From Isoetes taiwanensis (lineage: Eukaryota > Streptophyta > Lycopodiopsida > Isoetales > Isoetaceae), in the NCBI GenBank assembly GCA_021234155.1, contig JAJEKV010000001.1:30578177-30642176 (forward strand): a DNA stretch of 64,000 nucleotides, given 5' to 3'. Below, in pieces: positions 22,616 to 34,190 of the stretch. Position numbers and translations under genes: made by a program. Within the stretch, counting starts at the first letter, position 1, and each line of letters opens with the position of its first letter. The notes below the pieces were generated by a model. That model did no database searches and had not been told where the DNA came from. It worked only from the letters and a program-made list of their open reading frames with translations.

Positions 22616-25257
22616 ATGTTGAAAAGAATGGTTAAAGCAGAGTGCTCTATATTGGTGACTTGTTTAAAGAAGGAGATGAAGGCATGGAAGGATGTGTTTG
22701 CTTGGGACTATAATAAGTTGATTGATGTTGACAAGAATGTGTGTGACTTTGAAATTAAGATCAAGAAAGGCATGAAATCTGTTATGAAAAAACTAAGAAG
22801 GATAAATGGATCTTTGCCTGGTCTTATCAAGGAATAATTATGTAAGGTGAAAGAAGCTGGTGTGATTTCAAAAATTGTGATTTCAAGAAATACTCATTCC
22901 TCAGACTATTGCTGGTATAGGCCATGTACTAAATATGGTAGGAGAGGACATTTGTTAAGGAATATCCTATTTGTGCTTTTTGCAAAGCTATAGGTCATTA
23001 TGAGGATAAATGTAGTGTAAAAGAGTATTTTGCAATGCAAGGCAAAGACAAGACCAAAGCCAAGGCTGCTAAACCAATTGCCTCAGTGAGATTTGTGCAG
23101 GAATTAGAAGATCAAAAGGATATTATGGCAATCTATACAAAAGAGATGCTCAATTCAAAGGGTAAGGAACTAGTTCAAGACAATGAGGAAGCTAATGCAC
23201 CTAAAGCTAAAGATAATAAGTCAATCAGGCTGTGCCTCCTCCTGCTTGTTAAAAGTACATTAGGAAAGATAAAGAAAGTGAGGATTTTGAGTCTTTACTG
23301 AAGAATTCAAAGATTAGTGTGGATTTGCTAACATTGCTCAAGATTGCTCCATCTTATAGAAAAAAGGTGTTGAATCTAACCAAGGAGGATGAAGTGGCTC
23401 TCACAAATCATATTGAAGAGCATGTATTGACCCAAGAAGAGTATGATCTTGGTTCTTTTCGTGTGTGGCAAGAATTGATAAGAAAGTCTTGACCAAAGTG
23501 TGGGATCACCACTTAATATGATGCCCCATCACAATATGAGGTTGTGTGGTTTGGAGATTGACAAGAAAGCTTCAATGGTGCTAAAATCTTTCTCAAACAC
23601 TAAAATCAACCCTATAGGCATTGTAAATCATGTTCCAATTGACATTGAGGGTATCATAGTGGTTGCTAACTTTGTTGTGGTCTCATTTGAAGGTATTTAT
23701 GAACAATCAGATATCTATGACTTGCTTTTAGGAAGAAAATGGCTATCTACTATGGATGCAAGACCTATATGTTCAAAAGGTGAGTGTACCATATCAGATG
23801 GAGGAAAAATCTGGTGAGTACGAGCTTGCTGCCCCAGCTTCAATATCAGAACTTAAGTTGCCCATGGAGGTCAGCACATCTCAAGGTGAAAGCATTATTT
23901 TTTTGTGGTTTGATGGAGGAATATCTAAAAGGTTAAGTGTTGCATCTTCTGCTTCCATTCTCAAGGATCATTCTAATAGGTTATTGGCTAAAGTTGGTAG
24001 GATTTTCTCAAATACTACCTCAAACATGGCTGAGTACAAGGCTCTCATAGCATGCTTATAAGAGGTTAAACATGTAGGCATTACTAACATTGTTATATTT
24101 GGAGATTCGCAACTTGTTTGTAGGCAGGTTTCCAGAGAGTATGAGGCCAAAAATGAGGATATGATCTTGCCAAGGAAAGGTCTTGGAAGAATTATCAAGC
24201 TTCAAGACTTGGGAGTTGCACCATGTGCCAAGAGAACTCAATAGTGAGTTTGATGGATTGTGTAGAAGTGTTCTTCTTGAGCGCTTGGCTGAGACAGCAA
24301 TCAAAGAAGAGGATTTGGAGAAGGATGACTTGCAGTAGCACTAACCAATCTTGGTCGTCAATGCAAGTGAGAAAAAGCAAGTTAAAGAGGTAAAAGTTGA
24401 AAAGAATGGTTAAAGCAGAGTGCTCTATGTTGGTGACTTGTTTAAAGAAGGAGATGAAGGCATGGAAGGATGTGTTTGCTTGGGACTATAATAAGTTGAT
24501 TGATGTTGACAAGAATGTGTGTGACTTTGAAATTAAGATCAAGAAAGGCATGAAATCTGTTATGAAAAAACTAAGAAGGATAAATGGATCTTTGCCTGGT
24601 CTTATCAAGGAATAATTATTTAAGGTGAAAGAAGCTGGTGTGATTTCAAAAATTGTGAACCCTGAATGGTTGTCTTGCATTATCCTAGTTGAGAAAAAGA
24701 ATAAGACGATTGGAATATGCATTGACAATTAGAATATGCATTGATTATAGAGATCTAAAAAAGGCCACTATTAAAGATTGTTATCCTTTGCCTTTTTTGA
24801 AAGAAATCTTACATGTTGTTGCAGGTAAAGAGATGTACTTCTTTTTAGATGGATTCTCAGGGTTCAACCAAATCACCATCAAAGAGAAGGATCAACCAAA
24901 AACAGCTTTCATCACACCTTGGGGAACCTCTGCTATGAGCAGAATGCCCTTTGGACTCATGAATGCTCCAGCTACATTCCAAAGGGCAATGGATACTATA
25001 TTCAAGGATATGCCTTCCTCATTGTTTAGAGTGTTCCTAGAAGATTTGTATTTGACCACTTCTATTAAAGTTCATTTTGCTTATCTCACAAAGATATGCT
25101 CTATGTGTAGGAAGGGAGGTGTAAGCTTGAATCGAAAGAAATATGTGCTCTTGTGCTTAAAGGGAGATCATGAAGTCTCCACTAAAGGCATCCAAGTTGC
25201 TACAAATAAGGTAGAGGCTTTGAAGGAACTCACTCCTCCAAAGACTCTCAAGCAATA
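22616..25257 (+). pseudogene. Family-2 Ty3/gypsy remnant, rearranged (gag end-PR-RNaseH-RT)
   Basis: The order is abnormal. A segment of about 270 bp from the RNase H-RT linker comes first (22616-22884). Then come gag C-terminal/knuckle sequence (about 22885-23300), a damaged protease (23500-23817, GSPLNMMPHH), the upstream RNase H (about 23900-24190), and a second, nearly identical copy of the linker segment (24397-24660). The RT part follows to 25257 (DLKKATIKDCYPLPF, FLDGFSGFNQI, MPFGLMNAPATFQRAMD); the expected Y-x-D-D is altered to LEDL. Family 2 is clearly related to family 1 but diverged throughout. Many stops are present. Confidence 0.8.
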
Positions 25258-26480
25258 AGAATTCTTATGTGCTGCTCCAAGCACTTCAAAAGGACCTTCC
25301 CATAAGCTTTCAAACTTGGCAACAACATCTTCCCTTCCTTTGTTCCATTTAAGCACTAAGTCTCCACTTTTTAGTGTGCCTTGAAACTTTTGAGCAGCCT
25401 TGAAGGCTGCAATATCTTCATCTTTCTTGATAAGAATGGCATTTTCAGCCTCAAACCTATGCTCCTCCAGCTGCATCAATCTCACACATCTTTCCTTTAG
25501 TGCATCCTCCATTTCCAAGTTAATCCTATGTGCCAATCTAAGGGAAGGCATCTAAAGCTCAATTGGGACAATAGATTCATGCCATATACAAGGCTAAAGG
25601 GTGTGTGCTTTGTAGATGTCTTAATGGTGGTCCTATAAGCCCATAGAGCATCATGAAGCTTGATATGCCAATCCCTTTTTGAGGATTGACTTGAGTACCT
25701 TGTTAGTTGACTCGGCTTATCCATTCCCTTGAGGATAGAAGGCTGAGCTCTTAGTGTGCTTCACTTTGAGAATAGATAGCAATGTGGCTATGACTTTGTT
25801 CATGAATTGGGATCCTCTATCAGATATAAGCTTGAATAGGATGCCAAACCTTGCAAAAATGTTCTCATGGAGGAATCTAGCAGTAGTAAAGGCATTTGCT
25901 TGTCTAAGTAGGACTGCCTCAACCCATTTGGTGAAGTAATCAATGGCCACAAGTATGTATTGGTGTTGTGCTGATGAGGGAGGTTCTATCGGACCTATGA
26001 AATCAAGTTCCCATACTTAGAATGTCCCAGAAGAAGTTATGGCAATAAGGGAGGCTGGCTGCAACAATCTTTTGCCGAAGATTTGGCATTTATGACAACA
26101 TTTAATTACATCATAACAATCTTTAAAAAGAGTAGGCCAGAAATACCCTGATCTTAGGATCTTCTTGGCTGTTGTATTATCAGTAAAATGGCCTCCACAA
26201 ACACCTTCATGGCAGGCCTCTATGATCAGTTTGGCCTTCTTAAGGTCCACACATCTCAGCAGCACCCCTTCCTTGTCAATCTTGCATAAAACATATTCTA
26301 TCAGCCTAAACTTCTTACATTTCTCCTTGAATCTCCTCTCTTGGCTACTACTCAAGTCCTTTGGTACCTCATTGCACTCCAAGTATCTCCTGATATCATG
26401 TATCCAATCTACTTCTTTCTCATGAAAAGCAACAAGGTTTGTACCCATAGTAGAATCAATCTCTTCCAATCCTTCTTGAT
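25258..26480 (-). pseudogene. Family-2 integrase, inverted relative to its RT
   Basis: On the minus strand from 26469 the reading gives the zinc-binding domain (CHEGVCGGHF...CCHKCQIF), then catalytic-core motifs: LDFIGP (first D), ISDRGSQF (second D) and YPQGNG where the Glu-bearing stretch should follow. The C-terminal part (LVLKWNKGREDVVAKFESLW, GPFEVL) ends at about 25265. It abuts the plus-strand RT tail to tail, so this integrase has been inverted. Two frameshifts divide it into three ORFs. Confidence 0.8.
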
Positions 26481-26549
26481 CTTCATATTAAAATAGAGCA
26501 TTGGGAAGGTAAGAGCTTGGATTATTGACTAAATGGACCACTTTCACAC

Positions 26550-28488
26550 TGTTGCCCCCAAAGGGCAATATACTAACTGTGGTCAATGCATTAAACTAGG
26601 TTAAGCCATTTTGGAAGACTAGGTCAAAGTTTGGAAGAGCTTGGTAGTCAACATTGATGTGGAGGTCAAAGGATGCTTACCTTCCAGGTCAACAAGTGCT
26701 TAAAGTTCATAAGAGGTCAACAAGTGCTTAAAGTTCATAAGAGGTACTTTATTTGAGGTCAAATGCTTAGTCAAGAATATACCCTAGAAGAATCTGGGTT
26801 ATGAAGCTTGGAAGTCATCTTTTGAAGTTTGGAAGTTAAAGAGCTTGGAAGACCCCTGTATACATGGCACCAAATCTTGCCTTCTTCTCTCCCCCATTTC
26901 CATACTCATATCTCATTCCCATTTGCCCTTTGTTTAACCATTGAAGTCCACATTTTCATGGCCATAAAATACCATTGTTGGCCTTATCATTACTCCTTTT
27001 TCTTGCAAATATCCTTAACCCCATTTTTCATCCCTACCATTGCTTCATAGTTCTTCCATTTCCCCATGGTTCATTTTCCATTTTTCCTATGAGCTCTCAT
27101 GTATACACGTGTTCCCATGGTATATCCCTACCTTAAGACCTAAAGATGCCCTAGAATATCCTATGATTCCCTCCCAAGTGTGTAAAATTCCCATGGTCTC
27201 AAAAGTCTCCAAGGATTCCTTGATTATTTTTTGAAAGATCTTTAAAACCATGCTCGAGAATTCCTAAAATGCCAAAATACAGCATATTCTGGGGATATAC
27301 CCTCAAAAATACGGGAATTGTATCGCGCCATTTCCACGAAACATACCGTCGAGAACCCTAAAACTGAGTTTCCAGCTCGAATCATGCCGGATTTGGCTCT
27401 ATTGACCTCGCAACCTACCTATTCCTATCCTCCCACCCTCTAAGAATCAAATGAACCCATAAATTAAGGCTAATATTGAGAAATCATTTGAAAACTAAGC
27501 TATATATAGGGGATTCGACAAAAAATACTCTTTTGAAGGCCCAGAAGCGCTCAAATCTGACGTTGATCAATGCTAAGCTTGATCTGAAGGATTCTTGAAG
27601 TCTCTGAGCATTCCTCGATCAGATTTGCAAAAATTTGATTGATATTATCCTCTAAAATTATTTTACGACCTGAGATTGATATTTTCCAGCATTTGAAGTG
27701 TTGAAACACTATTATTCATTACTATTGTGACTTATTTATCTTCACATCAATGAAAATTTGTTGCCAAGTTGAAGAAGTTCTCTCTGATATGATCCTTAAC
27801 AATTTTGTCTTTCAAAAAATCCTACAGTAAATCCCCCTATGTTTTCAATTGCTTTTGGTCCAGTTGCCATCAATCCTTGAGATATCTGACACCTATAGGC
27901 TTTGAGAGAATGAAACAATATCATCCACAACTCAAGTTAGAAAATCTTGCATTCTGTGTTGACTGTTCTTGACTGTATTTTGCCAAATCTGAGTACAAAA
28001 AATACTTCTGAGCATCTAAATGGAGATCTGATCTCATGCCTTTATTCTTTACCACCCTTGTGACATATTGGCTTTGGAAATTCTCAAAAAAGTGATCAGA
28101 AGCTCCATATCCTTTTTCTGATCACTGTTTTCCAATTTGACCTCTATTGACCAATTTTTGACCCCATTTTAAGCTTGAATATCTCTCAGGATTATGATCT
28201 GACTTGGTCAGGAACTGCACCATTGGATTCCTATAACCTTTTTGTGTCAGTTTAAAGCATCTGACCCAAAGACCCAATCTATTATCGACTGTTGTATCAA
28301 TTTGAGTCAAGGTCCCATTTTCTAGAAATGGGAAAGGTATGAAATTCTGAGTTTTTTTGGAGTCTTAAGCAGATTTATCTTGCAAAGACTGATCACCTTA
28401 AGTGATCTGGAGGTCCTAACCCCAACTTGGGTCCCAACTCAAGTTGGCTCATTGTGGTTGACCTTTGAAGCCAGGTTGAGGGTCAACA
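26550..28488 (+). repeat. Family-1 5' LTR, copy B (1,939 bp)
   Basis: Starts TGTTGCCCCCAAAGGGCAAT, ends GGTCAACA, and is followed by the tRNA-Gln-type PBS at 28492 (TGGAGGTCCTACTGAGATCC). Collinear with LTRs A and C, with many substitutions and a small duplication of AGTGCTTAAAGTTCATAAGA at 26694-26733. Confidence 0.85.
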
Positions 28489-28531
28489 TCTTGGAGGTCC
28501 TACTGAGATCCTACCTGGATCTCGAGAACTC

Positions 28532-31500
28532 ATGGCTCCAAATCAGAAATTTCCAGCAGAACAAGAACCACTAGAAGATCAGGAAGCATCAGAACACTGC
28601 AGAGATAGGTCTCTCCCCCCAAGTTTTTCAACTGGATTACTCTAGTGCATGCCTTATCAGTTTGAGTTGAATGTTCCTATTCCATTGCCTACTTTTGATT
28701 CCAGCATGAGTGCTAATACTTTTTTGAGAACTTTTGAAAGATTACTACATGGATTATGGTTTTAGAAAGGGGTGTAAGTTTCACAGTTTGAGAAGTGTTT
28801 TAAAGAGGAGAGTGAAGCTGGTGCTTGGCTGACTTATGAGAAACTTATGGGAACCACCTCCTGGGATGACCTTGTCACCAAGTTTTTAGACAGGTTTGGA
28901 AAACTTGCTTCTCCCAAGGATCTTGTTAATGAATTGCAAAATTTCTCTATTTATGCAGGTGAAAGTGTTAGTCAATACAAGGAGAGGTTCAGCACCTTCA
29001 TGAATAGGTTCCAGAAATGCCAAGTCACCATCCCCACGCTCTTTTTGGTGTCCTCTTTTATTAAGGGCCTATCTTCTAGACCAGAAATTCAAAGAAAACT
29101 TATCAAGATTCAAGCTGCTGAAGGTTTTGATTCCATTTACAAGGTCTTTGCCAAAACAACTGAGTTGACCAAGATGCTTTCTATCCTACCAGAAAAACAC
29201 AATGGCTTTCATCATGATCCCTTCTACCTTGATGCCATTGATGGCCCTTATGAACCTCACCATTCTGTCCCCATCTATGCTGTGCACAAAGAGAAGAAAA
29301 AGGCCAAAGATGAAGAAGCTGACTCTCAAATTTTAGAAGTTAAAGCAGATTTGACAAAGGTAACTGAAGTTTTAGCAGAGGTGACCAAATAACTTGTGGA
29401 GCTCAAAACAAGCAGGGCAGGTAAAACTTATCCTGAATGTATCCATTGCAATAGAACTTCACATCCAGCTGATATCTACTATTGGCAAGTGTGCCCTAAA
29501 TGCAAAAGGAAAGGTCATTTTGGCCGAGAGTGTCCAATTTGTACTTTTTATAAGGAAATTGGTCACACTGATCTTAGACGTTCTGTCAAAGAGTATTTTG
29601 CCAAGCAAGAAAGAGAAAAGAAATTTGAAACAACTCCCCATGTAAGGTTTGCTGAGTCTACTAGTTCTATAAGGTTTGTGCAGGCTACAGAAATGCCAAA
29701 GACTGAAGAAGTAATGGTAGTACAGACCAGAAGCATGGGAGAGGTCAATAGACCTGCTGAATCCAGTAGACATGTTCCAAAAAATTCGAGGCCAACAATA
29801 CCACCAGCCTCTGTTACAGAAGCTCCTTCTCAAGAAATAGCCCCACCTCCTCAATAAAAGTATGGTGCTAAAAAATTCTAAAGTAAGTGTAGACTTATTT
29901 ACTTTATTAAAGATTGCACCCAGTTATAGGAAAAAATTATTGCAACAAACTACCTCTAGTGAGGCAGTGGCTTGTGTAAGTTTTGCAGATGCTACTAATC
30001 TCATGTTGGCTCAAAATGAGGAAGATCCAGGTGCATTTATGTGTTCAGCTACTCTAGGAGGATACTCTTTTTCCAATGTGTTGCTGGATGGTGGATCACC
30101 CCTAAATATCGTGCCTTATCATGTTATGAAAAAATATGGACTCGAGATAGATAAAAGATCATCTGTTTTGTTAAAATCCTTTTCTAATGCTAAAATAGCA
30201 CCAGTTGGTATTGTGACCAAAGTTCCTGTTAACACTGAAGGTATTGTTGTAGCTGCCAACTTTGTTGTTGTTGCTTTTGAGGATCTGGGAGAAGATGCAG
30301 ATATATATGATCTCTTGCTGGGAAGAAGATGGATGGCTACAGTTGATGCTAGGCCAGTCTGGTCTCAAGGGAGATGTACCATTTCAAATGGTTCCCAGGT
30401 GGCCACAATCTACAACCAGGATAGTTCCTATGACTCCAAGGAAGAGGTACATTTCATTAAAGAATTGCTAATAGAGGAGCCTTTAGGATCTTACAGTTTA
30501 GCAACCCCCATAACAAAGAAGTGTGACTTGATCCCCTTGGTTAGGGAATGTGCACTACCTTTTGAGAATGGAAAGGAAGGATGTCTATGGTTTGATGGAG
30601 GAATTTCAAAGAAACTAAATGTAGCTTCATCTGCAGCTACATGAAAGGATACTTCCAATAAACTCTTGGCCAAAGTAGGAAGAATCTTTTCCCAAATAAC
30701 TTCCAATGTAGCAGAGTATAAAGCTTTGATTGCAGGTCTCCAAGAAGCTAATTAGGTTATGGACATTTCAGTCACATACATTTATGGAGATTCTCAATTG
30801 GTTTGCAGACAGGTTAGTGGCGAATATCAGGCCAAGAATGCTGATATGGAGTCTCTAAGAAACCAGGTAATGGGAATGCTTGTTCATTTTACTTCTTGGA
30901 AAATTACCCATGTCCCAAGGGAGCAGAATTGGGAAGCTGATGCTTTGTGCAGAGATACCTTAATGACATATCTATCTGAAGGAGCTATACCAAAAGAAGA
31001 CCTTGATGAAGACGAGGCTAAGGAATTTTGCCCCATATTAGTCATAAATGCATCACAAGAGGAAGCAACTAATGAAGTCATTATCAACAAACATGGCCAG
31101 CAAAGGACTCTGTTTGTGGGAGACCTCTTTGATACACAAAACAAGAAAGAAATCACCAAATTCTTTGAAGAAAGAAGTGATGTGTTTGCTTGGGATTACT
31201 CTGAACTCATTGGTATTAAAGAAGAGGTATGTCAATTTGAGATCAAAATCAAAGAGGGATGTAAACCTGTTTTTCAAAAATTAAGAAGGATCAATGCTTC
31301 ACTTTTAGATCTAATTAAAGATGAATTGCATAAGATGTTGGATGCAGGTGTTATTGTGGAAATTATTAATCCTGAATGGGTGTCATGCATTGTTCCAGTT
31401 GAAAAGAAGAATGGTGCTTTGAGAATCTGCATAGATTATCGAGACCTAAACAAAGCTTACCATAAAAGATTGTTATCCTTTGCCTTTTCTAGAAGAAATT

Positions 31501-32957
31501 CTGTATGCTATTGCAGGGAAAGATATGTATTCATTTTTAGATGGTTTTTCAGGGTTTAATCAGATCAACATCAAAGAGAAGGATCAGCCAAAGACATATG
31601 CTATGAAAAGAATGCCATTTGGTTTAATGAATGCTCCAGCTACCTTCCAAAGGGCAATGGATGTTATTTTCAAATCAATGTCTGCTGAAGAGTTCAGGGT
31701 GTATCTAGATGATCTTTGTCTAGGCTCTCATCCTACTAATCATGTGGAATTACTTGCAAAGATTTGTTCTCTATGCAGGAGTTCAGGAGTTAATCTAAAT
31801 CCAAAGAAATGCATCTTTTTTGCATCAAAAGGACAACTCTTAGGACATGAAGTATCCAACCAAGGTATTCAAGTTGCTCAAGATAAGATTGAAGCCCTCA
31901 AAAAGCTAGCACCTCCCAAGAATCTAAAGCATGTTAAGAGTTTTATTGGTATGACAAGTTTCCTTAGGATGTATATTCCAAATTTTGCTCATATTTTGAG
32001 TCCCATTTCGAAGTTGACAAGGGTAGGCAAGTTTTCTAAGTCTGAAAGCAAGCATATACCTATCACATGGACTTCAGAATGCCAAGAGGCTTTTGATTTT
32101 CTCATTTTATCCATATGTGAAGCTAGACTTTTGAAGAAACCAGATTTGAACATGCCATTTGAAGTTTATATCACTGTTATTAAAAAGGCCATAGGTTTAG
32201 CCATTTTGCAGGATAAACATACTATAGTATTTGCAAGCAAACAATGGTCTGCCCTTGAAGAAAGATACACCATGATGGAAAAGAGTGATGCTGCACTCAT
32301 GTTTCTTATTAATAGACAAGGACATTTGCTTCTGAAAAGTCAAGTCCAAGTCTACATGAAGCAAAACCCAATGGGTTTGCTATTTGGTAAGACAACCAAT
32401 AAGCCAAAGATCCAGAGATGGGCTTGTAAGTTGCAAAGTTATGATATTTCTGTAAAGGAGTTGCATTTGGTACGAAGTCCTAGCCTCTACTTGCCTTACA
32501 TATTTTTTGACCATGAAGATGAGTTGGACACTACTGACACCTCACTTGCAGTGGCACATTTAGAGGTAACTCAAGGAGACTAGGCCAAGGGAGGATGGCA
32601 GCAACCTATTAGAGACTTTTTACAATATGGGATCATCTCTTCAAGCCTCACACCAAGCCAGAAAAGGAGACTCAAAGACAAATGCAGACAATTCAAGTTG
32701 ATAGACAATGTCTTGTGATGGAATCTTGTTGAGGTGTGTAGATGAAGATGAGTCTGTTCTAATTATCAGGGAAATGCATAAAGGTATCTGTGGAGGACAT
32801 TTTGTTGGGGATACTACAGCAAAAAGGACTCTCAGGTCTGGATATTACTGGCCTACTGTGTTTAGAGATTGTTATAAGATCATAAAGACTTGCCATCAAT
32901 GCCAGATTTTTAGCAAAAGAATTTTATTACCAGCTGCCTTGAACCCTATCATATCTC
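28532..32957 (+). pseudogene. Family-1 gag-PR-RNaseH-RT-RNaseH-INT, copy B, broken and 3'-truncated
   Basis: The ATG is at 28532. An in-frame TAG near 28653 and a frameshift near 28738 break early gag; the rest is readable, including knuckle CPKCKRKGHFGREC (about 29500). Protease LLDGGSPLN is at about 30085. The upstream RNase H runs about 30590-30965 (FDGGISK, AEYKALIAGL, YGDSQLV, EADAL all kept). RT follows with YLDDL (about 31700), then the RNase H-like region lacking catalytic acids (about 32155-32480), and the integrase HHCC domain (CHQCQIF, about 32890). The sequence stops at about 32957, where element D's LTR begins. Lost: integrase core and 3' LTR. Confidence 0.87.
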
Positions 32958-34085
32958 GATCCGAAGGCGTCCATGTCTCTGTTCTGCTTCGGGATGCGGT
33001 CGGAAGGATGATCTGACAAGCTGGGGCGCACGGGCAGATCGTGGGAGTTGGAATTAACTCCTCAGGCGCGCGAATCGGAGCTCGGAAGGTCTGTGGGCGA
33101 AAAAGGGAATGTTAGGGTTTGGTGCCTTATGAAGGCTATCAGTTAGGTTTAGGGTTTCCATGACCCTTGGTCTACCTTTAATGGGTTAAAGGTCTAAAGG
33201 TGCGCGCATTGCTAGCGTGCGCACTATTGCAAGTTGCCCCCTAGGGCGTCCTTGCTTGGGTACACGTTGGCGTACACGTCGACTGGACGGCGTGTACGCG
33301 TGACGGCGCAGTACGGTATACGTCTTGAGACCGTATATCGTACTGGAACGTCACATTCTCCCCACCTTGAATTGATGTTGTCCGCAGCATCGTGGGTCTC
33401 CCCACCTTGGGATCTTCTTAACCTGCAATCAACCTCATGCATAGGACATACTTATTACTATAGTTAAACATTTTAATAGGATTACCTCAAGGTAATATTT
33501 ATAGAACATTATTATACTATTATTCAATCCAATAGTTATCACTTATGTCATTATAACAATAACTCCTAATGTTTCGGTTTTATTATTATATGTACAATTA
33601 TTCTTCGAGGTACTCTTTATTCCTTGCAACACATTACAACAAAATTGTGTTGCAAGTCTTCGTAGTTCGACCTCTTGGCCCTCCGGAGCGCTCTATTGGC
33701 CTGCAGGTCAACACTACGTTAGTACCATTAATATTAATTAAAAATTTTTGGTTATATGGTGACCACCCCACCTATCTACGTGGATGCATGGCTAATCTCC
33801 CGGCGTAGGAAGAGGGTGAATCTTCCATTATGGCCGTGGAGACAGCGCCTATATACCTATATGCCACTCATGCCTACACCTTTAGTTGCCCAGCGTGGAG
33901 GATAGGTTCTTCCCGTATATGGGGCGTGAAGGCCAGATTCCTCCTATCAAAGCATATATGGGGCTAGAGGTGCTTTTCCTATCAATGCATTCTTCAATGA
34001 CCTCCTTTCTCTCGAGGTCGTCTACTTCCGTGGGACAGAAGTAGACTTTCCAAGCGGAACCGCGGTCATGCCTACATTGGCATTA
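32958..34085 (-). repeat. Element D 3' LTR (left copy), outer part missing
   Basis: 32958-33313 matches 44391-44746 with about seven differences, and the remainder matches the isolated LTR at 47857-50083 read in reverse. Element D runs on the minus strand, so this is its 3' LTR. It lacks roughly the last 1.1 kb of a 2.2-kb LTR, cut where it meets copy B. It holds a hairpin at about 33306-33343 (CAGTACGGTATACG...CGTATATCGTACTG) and another at about 34019-34045 (GTCTACTTC...GAAGTAGAC). The boundary toward the element interior (34050-34190) is unresolved. Confidence 0.75.
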
Positions 34086-34190
34086 CACCACGTCCTAGAG
34101 ATCACCGTAGTAATCTCATCATCGGTAACAACGCATGCAACCCTTACATCATAGGTTGCATGCGTAGATTATACTTAACTAGGCAAGCTA

